This document shows positions 7,176-14,045 of a DNA stretch of 23,760 nt, piece by piece. The translations under genes and the position numbers were made by a program. The stretch is from CALVZT01 sp964368755. Its GTDB lineage: Bacteria; Bacillota; Clostridia; Christensenellales; UBA1242. Where the stretch lies: the NCBI GenBank assembly GCA_964368755.1, contig CAYJCR010000012.1:1-23760 (forward strand), in the 5' to 3' direction. Positions within the stretch are counted from its first letter, which is position 1; the number at the start of each line of letters is the position of its first letter. The notes under the pieces are model-generated. The model made no database searches. It saw nothing but the letters and a program-made list of their open reading frames with translations, and was not told where the DNA came from.

Positions 7176-7195
7176 CACAAAAGCATACTTTTGTG
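7176..7195. promoter_or_regulatory. Operator-like perfect inverted repeat
   Basis: CACAAAAG (7176-7183), a 4-nt spacer and CTTTTGTG (7188-7195). It lies between the terminator of the unit to its right and the GNAT start at 7139, in the -35 region expected for TATAGT (7168-7163, minus strand). With no adjacent T-tract it fits an operator better than a terminator, though chance cannot be ruled out. Confidence 0.35.
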
Positions 7196-7199
7196 CAAC

Positions 7200-7228
7200 A
7201 AAAAAGACCACCACAAATAGTGGTGATC
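7200..7228 (-). terminator. Intrinsic terminator of the GNAT/NTF2-like/membrane-protein unit
   Basis: On the minus strand GATCACCAC (7228-7220) pairs with GTGGTGGTC (7214-7206), including one wobble pair, and six T follow (7205-7200), then GTTGC. Confidence 0.85.
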
Positions 7229-7242
7229 AATATTGAGTTGAG

Positions 7243-7818
7243 TTAGTCTGCATTGCTGAATGTAACGCTACTTGCCCATTTTTCGATATTAGGCAATTCT
7301 GTGTCTTTGTTTGAAGTCTTGCAAGCAAATTGTATGAGCCAGAATCCATCATTAACCTTATAACAATATGCTCTGAAGAACATATCGGTACTCCCACTTG
7401 TTCGATCGAAGTCGAAGTACACACAATCTTCGCCTTGATTTAATTCACTTGTAATAAGGTTGTTATCCATAACAAGCTCTGCATATTGGCCCAATGTGCA
7501 AGTCTGGCTAATGCCATCAGCGTAAGTCTCTTTGAGTGTATATACAGCAACGGACTTGCTAGAATATATAGAAGTATAAGATACATACTCTTGTTCGTTA
7601 AATTTATTGGTCAAAGTTATTGACATACCACTCGTAGAGAAGGTCTTGTCTTTGACAGGTGTGTTGATAATAAAGTAAACTGCGCAAAAGCCTACTGCAA
7701 ATCCAACAATGGCAAGTAGCACAGAAAGAAGCACTCTGTTTTTCTTATTAACTTTTGGTTGGATTGTATTCTCAGGTGGGATTGTATTCTCGGGTTGAGG
7801 ATTGTTGATTGTATCCAT
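7243..7818 (-). CDS. Membrane-anchored extracytoplasmic protein of unknown function
   Basis: A 191-aa protein. A short proline-rich N-terminus with a near repeat of PENTI (about 9-19) precedes KKNR and one transmembrane segment (about 29-51). An outside domain follows (about 55-191) with a beta-rich pattern: TFSTSGMSITL, DCVYFDFDR, FWLIQFACK and a final WASSVTFS. The last pattern resembles PsbP/DcrB/Mog1-like domains, whose ends often read as a helix followed by a short strand; this is a weak structural guess only. AAGGAG precedes ATG 7818. It is the last gene of a three-gene unit and is followed by a strong terminator. Confidence 0.7.
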   Translation of the reverse strand: MDTINNPQPENTIPPENTIQPKVNKKNRVLLSVLLAIVGFAVGFCAVYFIINTPVKDKTFSTSGMSITLTNKFNEQEYVSYTSIYSSKSVAVYTLKETYADGISQTCTLGQYAELVMDNNLITSELNQGEDCVYFDFDRTSGSTDMFFRAYCYKVNDGFWLIQFACKTSNKDTELPNIEKWASSVTFSNAD

Positions 7819-7834
7819 ATTTTCTCCTTATATG

Positions 7835-7864
7835 GTAGTTGTTTGCGCCTAGGGCATCAACTAC
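7835..7864 (-). other. Intergenic hairpin between the NTF2-like and membrane-protein genes
   Basis: GTAGTTG (7835-7841) pairs perfectly with CAACTAC (7858-7864), enclosing a GC-rich loop with partial pairing. One arm includes the stop codon of the NTF2-like gene (7863-7861). No T-tract follows on either strand, so it is not an intrinsic terminator. It might set a processing or stability boundary within the operon. Confidence 0.4.
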
Positions 7865-8226
7865 ACTTCATTTGTATATCTCCATTGCTTAAAGTAAGTT
7901 AGAAGGTTATTGTTGTTTAGTTTGATTTCAAAAATGCCGTCAATGTTTTGAGTCTTATTAGTTCCAACCATCGTTCTTTGCATCACAAAATGATAAACGC
8001 AACTCTTATTGTCTTGGAACAATATCTTGCCATTGTAAGAAATGTTCTTTTGGTTATTTGGAATAATTTTCCACAAATCTTTTATACGTTCATAATCGGT
8101 AGTTGGCTTGTCAATTGGGTTTTCATAATATTCACACTTCTTTGATATAAGATTATATATCCCTTCAGGATCGAGATTCTTCCAGCATTCCATAAAACTG
8201 TTCAAGAACACTTCATAATTTTTCAT
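7861..8226 (-). CDS. NTF2/SnoaL-like fold small protein
   Basis: A 121-aa protein with no membrane segment. The N-terminal helix pattern MKNYEVFLNSFMECWKNLD, then EGIYNLIS, then a run of alternating strands ending in LTYFKQWRY, is the layout of NTF2-like (SnoaL/DUF4440-type) proteins: small cone-shaped folds that bind or isomerise small ligands. I make this call from pattern, not from a signature motif, and no catalytic residue can be named. AAGGAG precedes ATG 8226. It lies 33 nt after the upstream GNAT gene and 42 nt before the membrane-anchored gene, so all three are probably one transcript. Confidence 0.6.
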   Translation of the reverse strand: MKNYEVFLNSFMECWKNLDPEGIYNLISKKCEYYENPIDKPTTDYERIKDLWKIIPNNQKNISYNGKILFQDNKSCVYHFVMQRTMVGTNKTQNIDGIFEIKLNNNNLLTYFKQWRYTNEV

Positions 8227-8259
8227 ACCATTCTCCTTGATTATTTGTCTATATAATAA

Positions 8260-8802
8260 TTATTTGGTTTGTATCCAGTATCTTTCGTATATATCTCCGT
8301 CTGAGATTATTTCGTTCTCTTTTATTCCACCATTATTAATAATAGTTTTGGCAGAGGCAGGATTATCTTTCTTACAAGTGATTAAGACTCGGTCAATTTT
8401 TTTATCTTTGCAGAACTGCAAGGCTAGTTTGATCTGCTCAGTACCATAGCCTTTGTTTCTTTCGGATTTTCTAATGCAATCTCCGATATGTCCACCTCGT
8501 TGCAATAGCATTCCAATAAGGCTGTGTCTTACATTTACCATTCCGATTATTCTGCCAGATTCTTTGCTAATAGATATGAATTGTGTTGAAGGAACTCTGT
8601 CATGAGGCACAGTAGATTTTTTGCTATACAATCTCAATTTTTCATACCATTCTTCAAAACTGTCTGCTTTTGATAACCCACCATCTCCGTAACTTTTCTC
8701 GGTGTCTGTAGCGAACTCATCTCGAAAATCTAGTAGAGCATCCTTATCATCAAGAGTTATTGTTCTCAACAACAACCTTTTACTTTCGTATTGTTTACCC
8801 AT
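8260..8802 (-). CDS. GNAT-family acetyltransferase, RimJ/RimL type
   Basis: A 180-aa acetyltransferase of the Acetyltransf_3 (RimJ/RimL-like) group. It starts with the characteristic YESKRLLLRTITLDD and has the acetyl-CoA loop RKSERNKGYGTEQIK (about 112-126), then ITCKKDNPASAKTIINNGG (about 140-158), the usual asparagine-containing motif B. Some family members acetylate ribosomal protein N-termini and others modify antibiotics or small molecules; the substrate here is unknown. GGAGG precedes ATG 8802 and a good promoter lies just upstream. It is the first gene of a three-gene minus-strand unit. Confidence 0.85.
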   Translation of the reverse strand: MGKQYESKRLLLRTITLDDKDALLDFRDEFATDTEKSYGDGGLSKADSFEEWYEKLRLYSKKSTVPHDRVPSTQFISISKESGRIIGMVNVRHSLIGMLLQRGGHIGDCIRKSERNKGYGTEQIKLALQFCKDKKIDRVLITCKKDNPASAKTIINNGGIKENEIISDGDIYERYWIQTK

Positions 8803-8825
8803 ACTGCCTCCAAATATCTAATCTA

Positions 8826-8854
8826 ACTATAACATAATAATTCAAAACTCTCAA
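8826..8854 (-). promoter_or_regulatory. Promoter of the RimJ/RimL-like unit
   Basis: On the minus strand TTGAGA (8854-8849), a 17-nt spacer and TATAGT (8831-8826). The -35 directly abuts the T-tract of the tRNA-Ser terminator. Confidence 0.65.
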
Positions 8855-8855
8855 C

Positions 8856-8890
8856 AAAAAACCGACAAAACACAAGTGTTATTATCGGTT
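8856..8890 (-). terminator. Intrinsic terminator downstream of tRNA-Ser
   Basis: On the minus strand AACCGA (8890-8885) pairs with TCGGTT (8865-8860), with an inner AACAC/GTGTT stem, followed by a T-tract that ends at 8856 and then GTTG. Confidence 0.75.
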
Positions 8891-8904
8891 TGTTATATTG
8901 TGCT

Positions 8905-8994
8905 TGGCGGTAAGAGTGGGATTCGAACCCACGGTACCTGTTACGGTACGCACGCTTTCCAAGCGTGTGCCTTAGGCCACTCGACCATCTCACC
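8905..8994 (-). tRNA. tRNA-Ser(GGA)
   Basis: A complete 90-nt class II tRNA on the minus strand. The acceptor stem is GGTGAGA/TCTTACC, the anticodon stem CACGC/GCGTG with loop TTGGAAA gives anticodon GGA (serine), the long variable arm typical of tRNA-Ser is present (GTACC...GGTAC), and the T arm GTGGG-TTCGAAT-CCCAC is canonical. Discriminator G and an encoded CCA end lie at 8908-8905. No separate promoter is evident in the 54 nt before it, so it is probably co-transcribed with the zinc-ribbon gene upstream. Confidence 0.97.
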
Positions 8995-9048
8995 ATATGC
9001 CGGCACGGAGTTCATTGCTTGAAGAAACAAATTGACTGCGTGTGACGA

Positions 9049-9336
9049 CTAATTATTCCTTTTGTTCGGAGCACCACAACTTGGACATTTGTTGTCGGTG
9101 CTACTAAGTATTGCTCCACAGTATTGACAAGTATAAGTAGTCTGGCTTGGAGCAACCCCTTCGTTACTCTGCTGAGCTTCTGCGATATTCTCTTGCAATA
9201 CATCCATATCTACTGAGGCGCTGTTCTTTGCACGAGCAACTGTAATGATAACAGATATAATAACAACAAGGAACAAAACTCCTGCTATTATAATAGGAGC
9301 GACAATAGCGCTTCCAAAACCTGCAACTCCCAACAT
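9049..9336 (-). CDS. Small membrane protein with C-terminal zinc ribbon
   Basis: A 95-aa protein with one N-terminal hydrophobic segment (about 10-34), a short polar linker, and a C-terminal zinc ribbon formed by Cys70-x2-Cys73 and Cys84-x2-Cys87 (CQYCG...CPSCG). The zinc ribbon is expected in the cytoplasm. Small proteins of this layout are common in Bacillota and mostly unassigned. GGAGG lies 7 nt before ATG 9336. The promoter at 9403-9374 overlaps an inverted repeat. The gene ends 54 nt before tRNA-Ser on the same strand with no terminator between, so read-through into the tRNA is likely. Confidence 0.75.
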   Translation of the reverse strand: MLGVAGFGSAIVAPIIIAGVLFLVVIISVIITVARAKNSASVDMDVLQENIAEAQQSNEGVAPSQTTYTCQYCGAILSSTDNKCPSCGAPNKRNN

Positions 9337-9364
9337 AATACATCCTCCTTGGGCTTATCTTTGG

Positions 9365-9379
9365 TACAATCTGATTGTA
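9365..9379. promoter_or_regulatory. Inverted repeat overlapping the -10 of the zinc-ribbon gene
   Basis: TACAAT (9365-9370), CTG, ATTGTA (9374-9379). The right half is exactly the -10 element read on the minus strand, so a protein bound here would block transcription. It may be an operator or chance. Confidence 0.3.
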
Positions 9380-9403
9380 TCATAGCAGTTGTGCATAAGT
9401 CAA
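9374..9403 (-). promoter_or_regulatory. Promoter of the zinc-ribbon gene (and probably tRNA-Ser)
   Basis: On the minus strand TTGACT (9403-9398), an 18-nt spacer and TACAAT (9379-9374). Confidence 0.6.
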
Positions 9404-9488
9404 TTGTCAGATAATATATTTTTCTAGGTTATTTGTCACAAAGGCTTAGGCATAGAGCATATATAATCAAAAAAAAGGAAGTGTAATA

Positions 9489-10022
9489 ATGAAACCAGAA
9501 ATAATAGATTTGCCCTACCCATCAATAGATGAGATAACTCCAGATATGAGGAGTGCTAAGATTATTTCTCCAGCATACTCTGACTCTCATAGCGAGCTCA
9601 CGGCGATAATGCAATATGTGTATCATAGCATACAATTTGGCAATCAAGGGCTCGAAGATATAGGGTCACTACTTGAAGATATCTCGATAGCTGAGATGCA
9701 TCACTTTGACATATTGGGCAATATGCTATACAAACTCGGAGTTGATCCGATATTTAGCGCTCAGCCTCCTATACGCAACAACTTTTTTTCAACAAGTTAT
9801 GTAAATTATTCTTCAACGCCTGAGAAGATGCTCTCAGAAGATTTGGCTGGTGAGAAAAAGGCTATAGCAATGTATGAAAAGATGCTTGGAGAACTCAACA
9901 ATCCACAAGTGGCGGCGGTAATAGCAAGAATAATCAAAGATGAGCAATTACATGTTGAGTTATTGACTCAAGCCTTAGAGTCTATACCGAAGACTCAACG
10001 ACTATTCACTATACGCAGATAG
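9489..10022 (+). CDS. Ferritin-like diiron protein (rubrerythrin/Mn-catalase-like fold)
   Basis: A 177-aa four-helix-bundle protein. The metal ligand pattern of ferritin-like proteins is visible: Glu36 in the first helix, Glu69 and His72 (EMHH) in the second, Glu122 in the third, and Glu152 and His155 (DEQLH) in the fourth, giving two ExxH pairs. Related clostridial proteins are annotated as ferritin-like, rubrerythrin-like or CotJC/manganese-catalase-like. It has no rubredoxin domain, so a reductant is not apparent. Likely roles are peroxide removal or iron binding. AAGGAAG precedes ATG 9489 and a TATAAT lies at 9462-9467, but no good -35 is visible. It is monocistronic and convergent with tex. 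Confidence 0.75.
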   Translation: MKPEIIDLPYPSIDEITPDMRSAKIISPAYSDSHSELTAIMQYVYHSIQFGNQGLEDIGSLLEDISIAEMHHFDILGNMLYKLGVDPIFSAQPPIRNNFFSTSYVNYSSTPEKMLSEDLAGEKKAIAMYEKMLGELNNPQVAAVIARIIKDEQLHVELLTQALESIPKTQRLFTIRR

Positions 10023-10040
10023 TAGTTGTCTAGGTAGAAT

Positions 10041-10076
10041 AAAAAACTCCCACAAAGTTATGTCATGTGGGAGTTT
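10041..10076. terminator. Bidirectional terminator between the ferritin-like gene and tex
   Basis: AAACTCCCACA (10044-10054) pairs perfectly with TGTGGGAGTTT (10066-10076), 11 bp. The A-run at 10041-10046 gives a T-tract for tex on the minus strand; the plus-strand T-run is only three. Confidence 0.8.
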
Positions 10077-10082
10077 ATCATA

Positions 10083-12236
10083 TTATTCTTGAGCTTGTTT
10101 GATAGATAGTCCGATACGATTCTTGTCTAAGTCTAGTGATATGATCTTGACCTTGACAACTTGTCCAACTTTGAGTTTATCAGAAGGGTGGCGAATATAG
10201 CCATTGCTTATCTGAGAGATATGTACGAGTCCATCTTGATGCACGCCTATATCTACAAAAGCGCCAAAGTCTATTACATTACGTACAGTCCCTGTGAGTA
10301 TCATGTCAACTTTGAGGTCCTTGATATCTAAGATATCACTTCTTAACTCAACTGGTGGAAGACTATCTCTTATATCTCTTCCTGGCTTGGTAATCTCTGA
10401 TACTATATCTTGAAGAGTTGGTTCGCCGACACCTATTGCCGCCGCCACAACTTTTTCTCCCTTGAGTTTGACAAGATTTGGAAGATTGGCAATATCGCCG
10501 TTGCGTATGCTCTCATCGTTGAAGTCGAACATAGCAAGAAGTTTCTCAGCTGCCTCATATGACTCTGGGTGGACTCCTGTGTTGTCAAGGACATTCTTGC
10601 CACCAATGATACGTAAGAATCCTGCACATTGCTCGTATGCCTTATCTCCTAGTTTGCTTACTTTGAGGAGTTGCTTACGTGAAGAAAACTCTCCATTCTG
10701 TGCTCTATAATCTACAACATTCTTTGCAATAGCACCGTTAAGTCCAGATACGTACGATAGAAGGCTTGGAGAGGCGGTATTTAGGTCGACACCTACGCTA
10801 TTAACACAATCTTCCACAACGCCGGTTAAGACCTCTCCAAGGCGTTTCTGTGGCATATCGTGTTGGTATTGCCCGACACCAATTGACTTAACATCTATTT
10901 TGATAAGCTCTGCAAGAGGGTCTTGAAGTCTACGCGCAATACTGACTGCACTTCTAAGCGCTACGTCAAAGTCAGGGAACTCCGTTGCTCCAAGTTTGGA
11001 TGCACTATATACAGATGCTCCTGCCTCATTGACAATGGCGTATGATACAGGACGAGATTGTTTTTTGATAAGTTCTGCTACGAACATTTCTGATTCTTTG
11101 CTTGCAGTTCCATTGCCGATAGAAATAACGTCTACTTTGAATTTGTTGATAAGTTCGGTCAATTTCTTTTCTGCTTCTTCGATCTTGCTCTGTGGTGGGG
11201 TAGGATAGACAACTGTTGTAGCAAGGACATTGGAGTTGGAGTCGATAACTGCTATCTTACAGCCTGTCCTATATGCAGGATCAAGACCTAAGATAACTTT
11301 GTTCTTAAGAGGTGGTTGCATAAGCAAAGGTTTGAGGTTGACTTCGAACATTTTGATTGCTTGTTCGTTGGCTTTGTCTGTGAGCATTGTTCTTACTTCT
11401 CTCTCTATAGAAGGGAATATAAGTCTATCATAACTGTCTACTATAGCCTCATCAACAAGACTAGCCGTAGAGACCTTGTCATTAAGGAACTTATCCCTCA
11501 ACTCTTTGAGTGCAAGTTCGGGATTGATAACAACTTTGACTTTGAGACTCTCGTCATTCTCGCCACGATTGATAGCAAGTATTCTGTGACTAGGAATCTT
11601 CTTGATTGGTTCTGAGAACTCAGCATACATCTCATATGTCTTAGACTTTTCGTTCTCAACAAGGGTTGTAGAAAGCTCGGCTTTTTCGACTAACAACTCC
11701 CTAAGTGCCTTTCTACTATCTGCATCATCAGATACTTGTTCTGCGATGATATCTTTGGCGCCAGCGATAGCTTCTTCGGCATTCTTAAGACCATTATCTT
11801 CGTTGACAAAGCTAAGTGCAAACTCATCAATTGTGCCTTCGAACTTGCCAGACTTGATTGCTTCGGCAAGAGGAGTAAGCCCTTTGGCTATAGCGACACT
11901 TGCTCTTGTCTTACGCTTTGGTTTGTATGGCCTATATATATCTTCGACTTCGGTAAGAGTGACAGCAAAGTCAAGAGCCTTAGCAATGTCATCTGTCATC
12001 TTCTCTTGTTCGGTAATAGACTTGGTAACTTCTTCTTTACGTTTTTGTAATGATCTGAGATATGCGAGCCTATCATTGAACTCTCTCAAGACTTGGTCAT
12101 CACAACTGCCTGTAAGCTCCTTTCTGTATCTTGCGATAAAAGGTATTGTACAACCTTCATCAATAAGAGAAATGATATTCTCAGCGTGATTGATTCGTAT
12201 ATCGAACTCATCACTTAACTTTTGTGTAATATCCAT
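10083..12236 (-). CDS. tex: Tex family S1 RNA-binding transcription accessory protein
   Basis: A 717-aa protein of the length and layout of Tex: N-terminal helical region with IPFIARYRKELTG near residue 30, a YqgF/RuvC-like nuclease-fold domain (starting at ILGLDPAYRTG, in the middle of the protein), helix-hairpin-helix segments (VGVDLNTASPSLL, FSSRKQLLKVSKLG) and a C-terminal S1 domain (GTVRNVIDFGAFVDIGVHQDGLVH). Tex binds nucleic acids and RNA polymerase, affects transcription, and is conserved across bacteria. The open frame extends to 12278, but ATG 12236 is chosen because AAAAGGAC lies 8 nt upstream and family members begin near this point. It has its own promoter, divergent from the HAD phosphatase gene. 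Confidence 0.95.
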   Translation of the reverse strand: MDITQKLSDEFDIRINHAENIISLIDEGCTIPFIARYRKELTGSCDDQVLREFNDRLAYLRSLQKRKEEVTKSITEQEKMTDDIAKALDFAVTLTEVEDIYRPYKPKRKTRASVAIAKGLTPLAEAIKSGKFEGTIDEFALSFVNEDNGLKNAEEAIAGAKDIIAEQVSDDADSRKALRELLVEKAELSTTLVENEKSKTYEMYAEFSEPIKKIPSHRILAINRGENDESLKVKVVINPELALKELRDKFLNDKVSTASLVDEAIVDSYDRLIFPSIEREVRTMLTDKANEQAIKMFEVNLKPLLMQPPLKNKVILGLDPAYRTGCKIAVIDSNSNVLATTVVYPTPPQSKIEEAEKKLTELINKFKVDVISIGNGTASKESEMFVAELIKKQSRPVSYAIVNEAGASVYSASKLGATEFPDFDVALRSAVSIARRLQDPLAELIKIDVKSIGVGQYQHDMPQKRLGEVLTGVVEDCVNSVGVDLNTASPSLLSYVSGLNGAIAKNVVDYRAQNGEFSSRKQLLKVSKLGDKAYEQCAGFLRIIGGKNVLDNTGVHPESYEAAEKLLAMFDFNDESIRNGDIANLPNLVKLKGEKVVAAAIGVGEPTLQDIVSEITKPGRDIRDSLPPVELRSDILDIKDLKVDMILTGTVRNVIDFGAFVDIGVHQDGLVHISQISNGYIRHPSDKLKVGQVVKVKIISLDLDKNRIGLSIKQAQE

Positions 12237-12268
12237 AAGAAAATGTCCTTTTGTTTCGTGATATCTAC

Positions 12269-12298
12269 ATAATACCAAAATCTTCAGCTTTTTGGCAA
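12269..12298 (-). promoter_or_regulatory. Promoter of tex
   Basis: On the minus strand TTGCCA (12298-12293), an 18-nt spacer and TATTAT (12274-12269). Confidence 0.6.
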
Positions 12299-12374
12299 AT
12301 AAGTATTATATGCTAACAAAAAATAATTTGTTAATAAAATCAGTTGACAAAACTTCGCTTACATAAGTGGACTT

Positions 12375-12403
12375 TTGACAAGAAAATATGTATTCTATAT
12401 GTA
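12375..12403 (+). promoter_or_regulatory. Promoter of the HAD phosphatase gene
   Basis: TTGACA (12375-12380), a 17-nt spacer and TATGTA (12398-12403). A second TTGACA lies upstream at 12344-12349 with no clear -10. The predicted start is near 12410, so any reading frame beginning at the upstream TTG is not translated from this transcript. Confidence 0.55.
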
Positions 12404-12436
12404 AGATATGTTCAGATGGAACATAGGAGAGAAAAT

Positions 12437-13243
12437 ATGAAAAAGTTTGTATTCATATATGATGTTGATGGAACATTGATCAAAGGCTCTATGCAAGATA
12501 ACGGCATAATTCAAGCATTGGGAGAAGATCCAAAAACTTTTTGGGAAGAAAGCACAGAACTTGCAGTTGCGAACAACTCAGATAGAACATTGATGTATTT
12601 GTACAATATCATCAAGACTGGTAGGAGTAAGAATATTCCTATTACAAAAGAATTGTTGTACGAGCAGGGCAAGAAGTTCAAGTATTATCCAGGAGTAGAA
12701 GAATGGTTCGACAAAATCAATGAGTTTGCCAAAAATAATGATGCTGAAATCAAACACTATCTTATATCTTCTGGCAACAAAGAGACACTCAAAGGATCAA
12801 CAATAGCGAAGGAGTTCGATAGAATATTTGCTTGCGAATATATATTTGACTACAAAGGCGAAGCTGATTGGCTCAAAACCCTTGTTAACCATACAACCAA
12901 GACTCAATACATTTTCCGTATTCGTAAGAATTGTATGGACACTCTATATGAAGACGAAAGTGTAAATAAATATATGACAGAAGAAGATGGCATTATTCCG
13001 TTCGAAAATATGGTGTATTTTGGAGACGGTATGACAGATGTTCCTTCTATGAAACTTATTTGTTCTAGTGGTGGCAATTCTTTCTGCGTATACGATCCAG
13101 ATATCCGTGGCAGGAAGAAGTCTGGAGAACAACTACGCCACGAGGGAAGGGTTAATCATGTAGTGCAAGCCGACTTCGAAGAAGGAAGTCAACTCTTCAA
13201 GGAATGCCAGAATATTATACTTGGCAAGATTGGTCACAAATAG
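12437..13243 (+). CDS. HAD-superfamily phosphatase
   Basis: A 268-aa haloacid-dehalogenase-type hydrolase. Motif I is DVDGT (Asp9 nucleophile, Asp11 acid/base), motif II is LISSGNK (about 113-119), and motif IV is YFGDGMTDVPSM (about 196-207) with the metal-binding aspartates. The segment between motifs I and II forms a helical cap. Substrates of this family are usually small phosphorylated metabolites and cannot be predicted here. ATG 12437 is preferred because AGGAGAG lies just upstream; an in-frame ATG at 12416 would include that site inside the coding region. The downstream gene has its own consensus promoter, so this is probably a single-gene unit. Confidence 0.85.
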   Translation: MKKFVFIYDVDGTLIKGSMQDNGIIQALGEDPKTFWEESTELAVANNSDRTLMYLYNIIKTGRSKNIPITKELLYEQGKKFKYYPGVEEWFDKINEFAKNNDAEIKHYLISSGNKETLKGSTIAKEFDRIFACEYIFDYKGEADWLKTLVNHTTKTQYIFRIRKNCMDTLYEDESVNKYMTEEDGIIPFENMVYFGDGMTDVPSMKLICSSGGNSFCVYDPDIRGRKKSGEQLRHEGRVNHVVQADFEEGSQLFKECQNIILGKIGHK

Positions 13244-13265
13244 CATTTTTGTAACAATTCGGGTA

Positions 13266-13294
13266 TTGACATCTGTAGTCTTGGAGCGTATAAT
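13266..13294 (+). promoter_or_regulatory. Perfect-consensus promoter of the 186-aa unknown gene
   Basis: TTGACA (13266-13271), exactly 17 nt, TATAAT (13289-13294). This is the only full -35/-10 consensus with optimal spacing that I found, predicting strong constitutive expression unless repressed. Confidence 0.8.
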
Positions 13295-13324
13295 CAAGTT
13301 ACATAAGCGATGCAGGAGAGAACA

Positions 13325-13885
13325 ATGTCAGAATTGGAAATAGAAAGAATAAAAGAAGAAATAGAGTCAAAAGGGATAAAAATGTTTAAGTCAAAAATAT
13401 TTACAGAAAAGAATATTAGGAATGTTGCATTCTTTTATAAAGTGATTACAAATAGTAGAGGAGAATGTCAGATTGACAACAACAATACAAAAGGAGTCTT
13501 CCCAGAGATGAAGGACTTTATTTTTGCGTGCAATCTTCTAACTATATATGCGAAGAAGAATCCCGAAGCTTATGCAAACAAATTGATTACAAGATGGGAC
13601 CTACAAGCAGAGAGAACCTGTGTTTCTACTAACTACATTGATTTTGACGATACAGGTATTAACATTGAGAATAGATTTATAAGACAACTTGCAGAAGGCT
13701 TTGTGAGAACAGCAAGCCTAGAAAAAGAGCACGCCTGTGCGTTCAACTTCCATTCGGCTGGAGAGAATTGCTTAAGTTTTGACAACCAAGAGAACTATCT
13801 TGGAGCAACATCGGCAATACGCGATATAGCAGATAGTTGTAATGGACTTGTGCCAAGGCAACAAACTTCGAATGACGAACAATAA
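13325..13885 (+). CDS. Uncharacterised 186-aa protein
   Basis: I do not recognise this protein. It is cytoplasmic by appearance, with no signal peptide or membrane segment, a charged N-terminal helix (Glu/Lys-rich, about 1-25) and a mixed body with Cys at scattered positions and FNFHSAGENCLSF near 140-152. The C-terminal 15 residues are polar. AGGAGAG (13314-13320) sets the start at ATG 13325; an in-frame ATG 15 nt earlier (13310) overlaps the ribosome site. The gene stands alone between a perfect-consensus promoter and a terminator, so the cell appears to invest in it. Its function is unknown, and I see no similarity to the other unassigned proteins here. Confidence 0.72.
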   Translation: MSELEIERIKEEIESKGIKMFKSKIFTEKNIRNVAFFYKVITNSRGECQIDNNNTKGVFPEMKDFIFACNLLTIYAKKNPEAYANKLITRWDLQAERTCVSTNYIDFDDTGINIENRFIRQLAEGFVRTASLEKEHACAFNFHSAGENCLSFDNQENYLGATSAIRDIADSCNGLVPRQQTSNDEQ

Positions 13886-13888
13886 TCT

Positions 13889-13915
13889 TAAGCAGTTGTT
13901 ATCGACTGCTTTTTT
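13889..13915 (+). terminator. Intrinsic terminator of the 186-aa gene
   Basis: AAGCAGT (13890-13896) pairs with ACTGCTT (13905-13911), followed by T to 13915 and then GTTGC. Confidence 0.8.
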
Positions 13916-13926
13916 GTTGCAAAAAT

Positions 13927-13944
13927 ATCGACTAAACGGTCGAT
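13927..13944. promoter_or_regulatory. Operator-like inverted repeat upstream of the ABC/ABC/PHP operon
   Basis: ATCGAC (13927-13932), 6 nt, GTCGAT (13939-13944). It is relatively GC-rich for this intergenic region and lies about 100 nt before the first ABC gene, whose promoter I cannot place with confidence (a TAAAAT at 14015-14020 lacks a good -35). A regulator site is possible. Confidence 0.35.
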
Positions 13945-14045
13945 TTGTACAAAAAATACGTTGTTTATGGCGATAATTGTATGGAATCAATAGCCAAAAA
14001 CGTTGCCTATATGTTAAAATAATTACACAAATACAAAGGATAAGA

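Noticed and set aside
11602..12189. A 195-codon plus-strand open frame opposite tex
   Set aside because: It is a shadow of the conserved Tex coding region, with Ser/Leu-rich composition and no ribosome site.
12344..12436. N-terminal extension of the HAD protein from a TTG
   Set aside because: The TTG is part of a promoter-like TTGACA and the region holds another -35/-10 pair; HAD motif I normally lies within the first 15 residues, as it does from ATG 12437.
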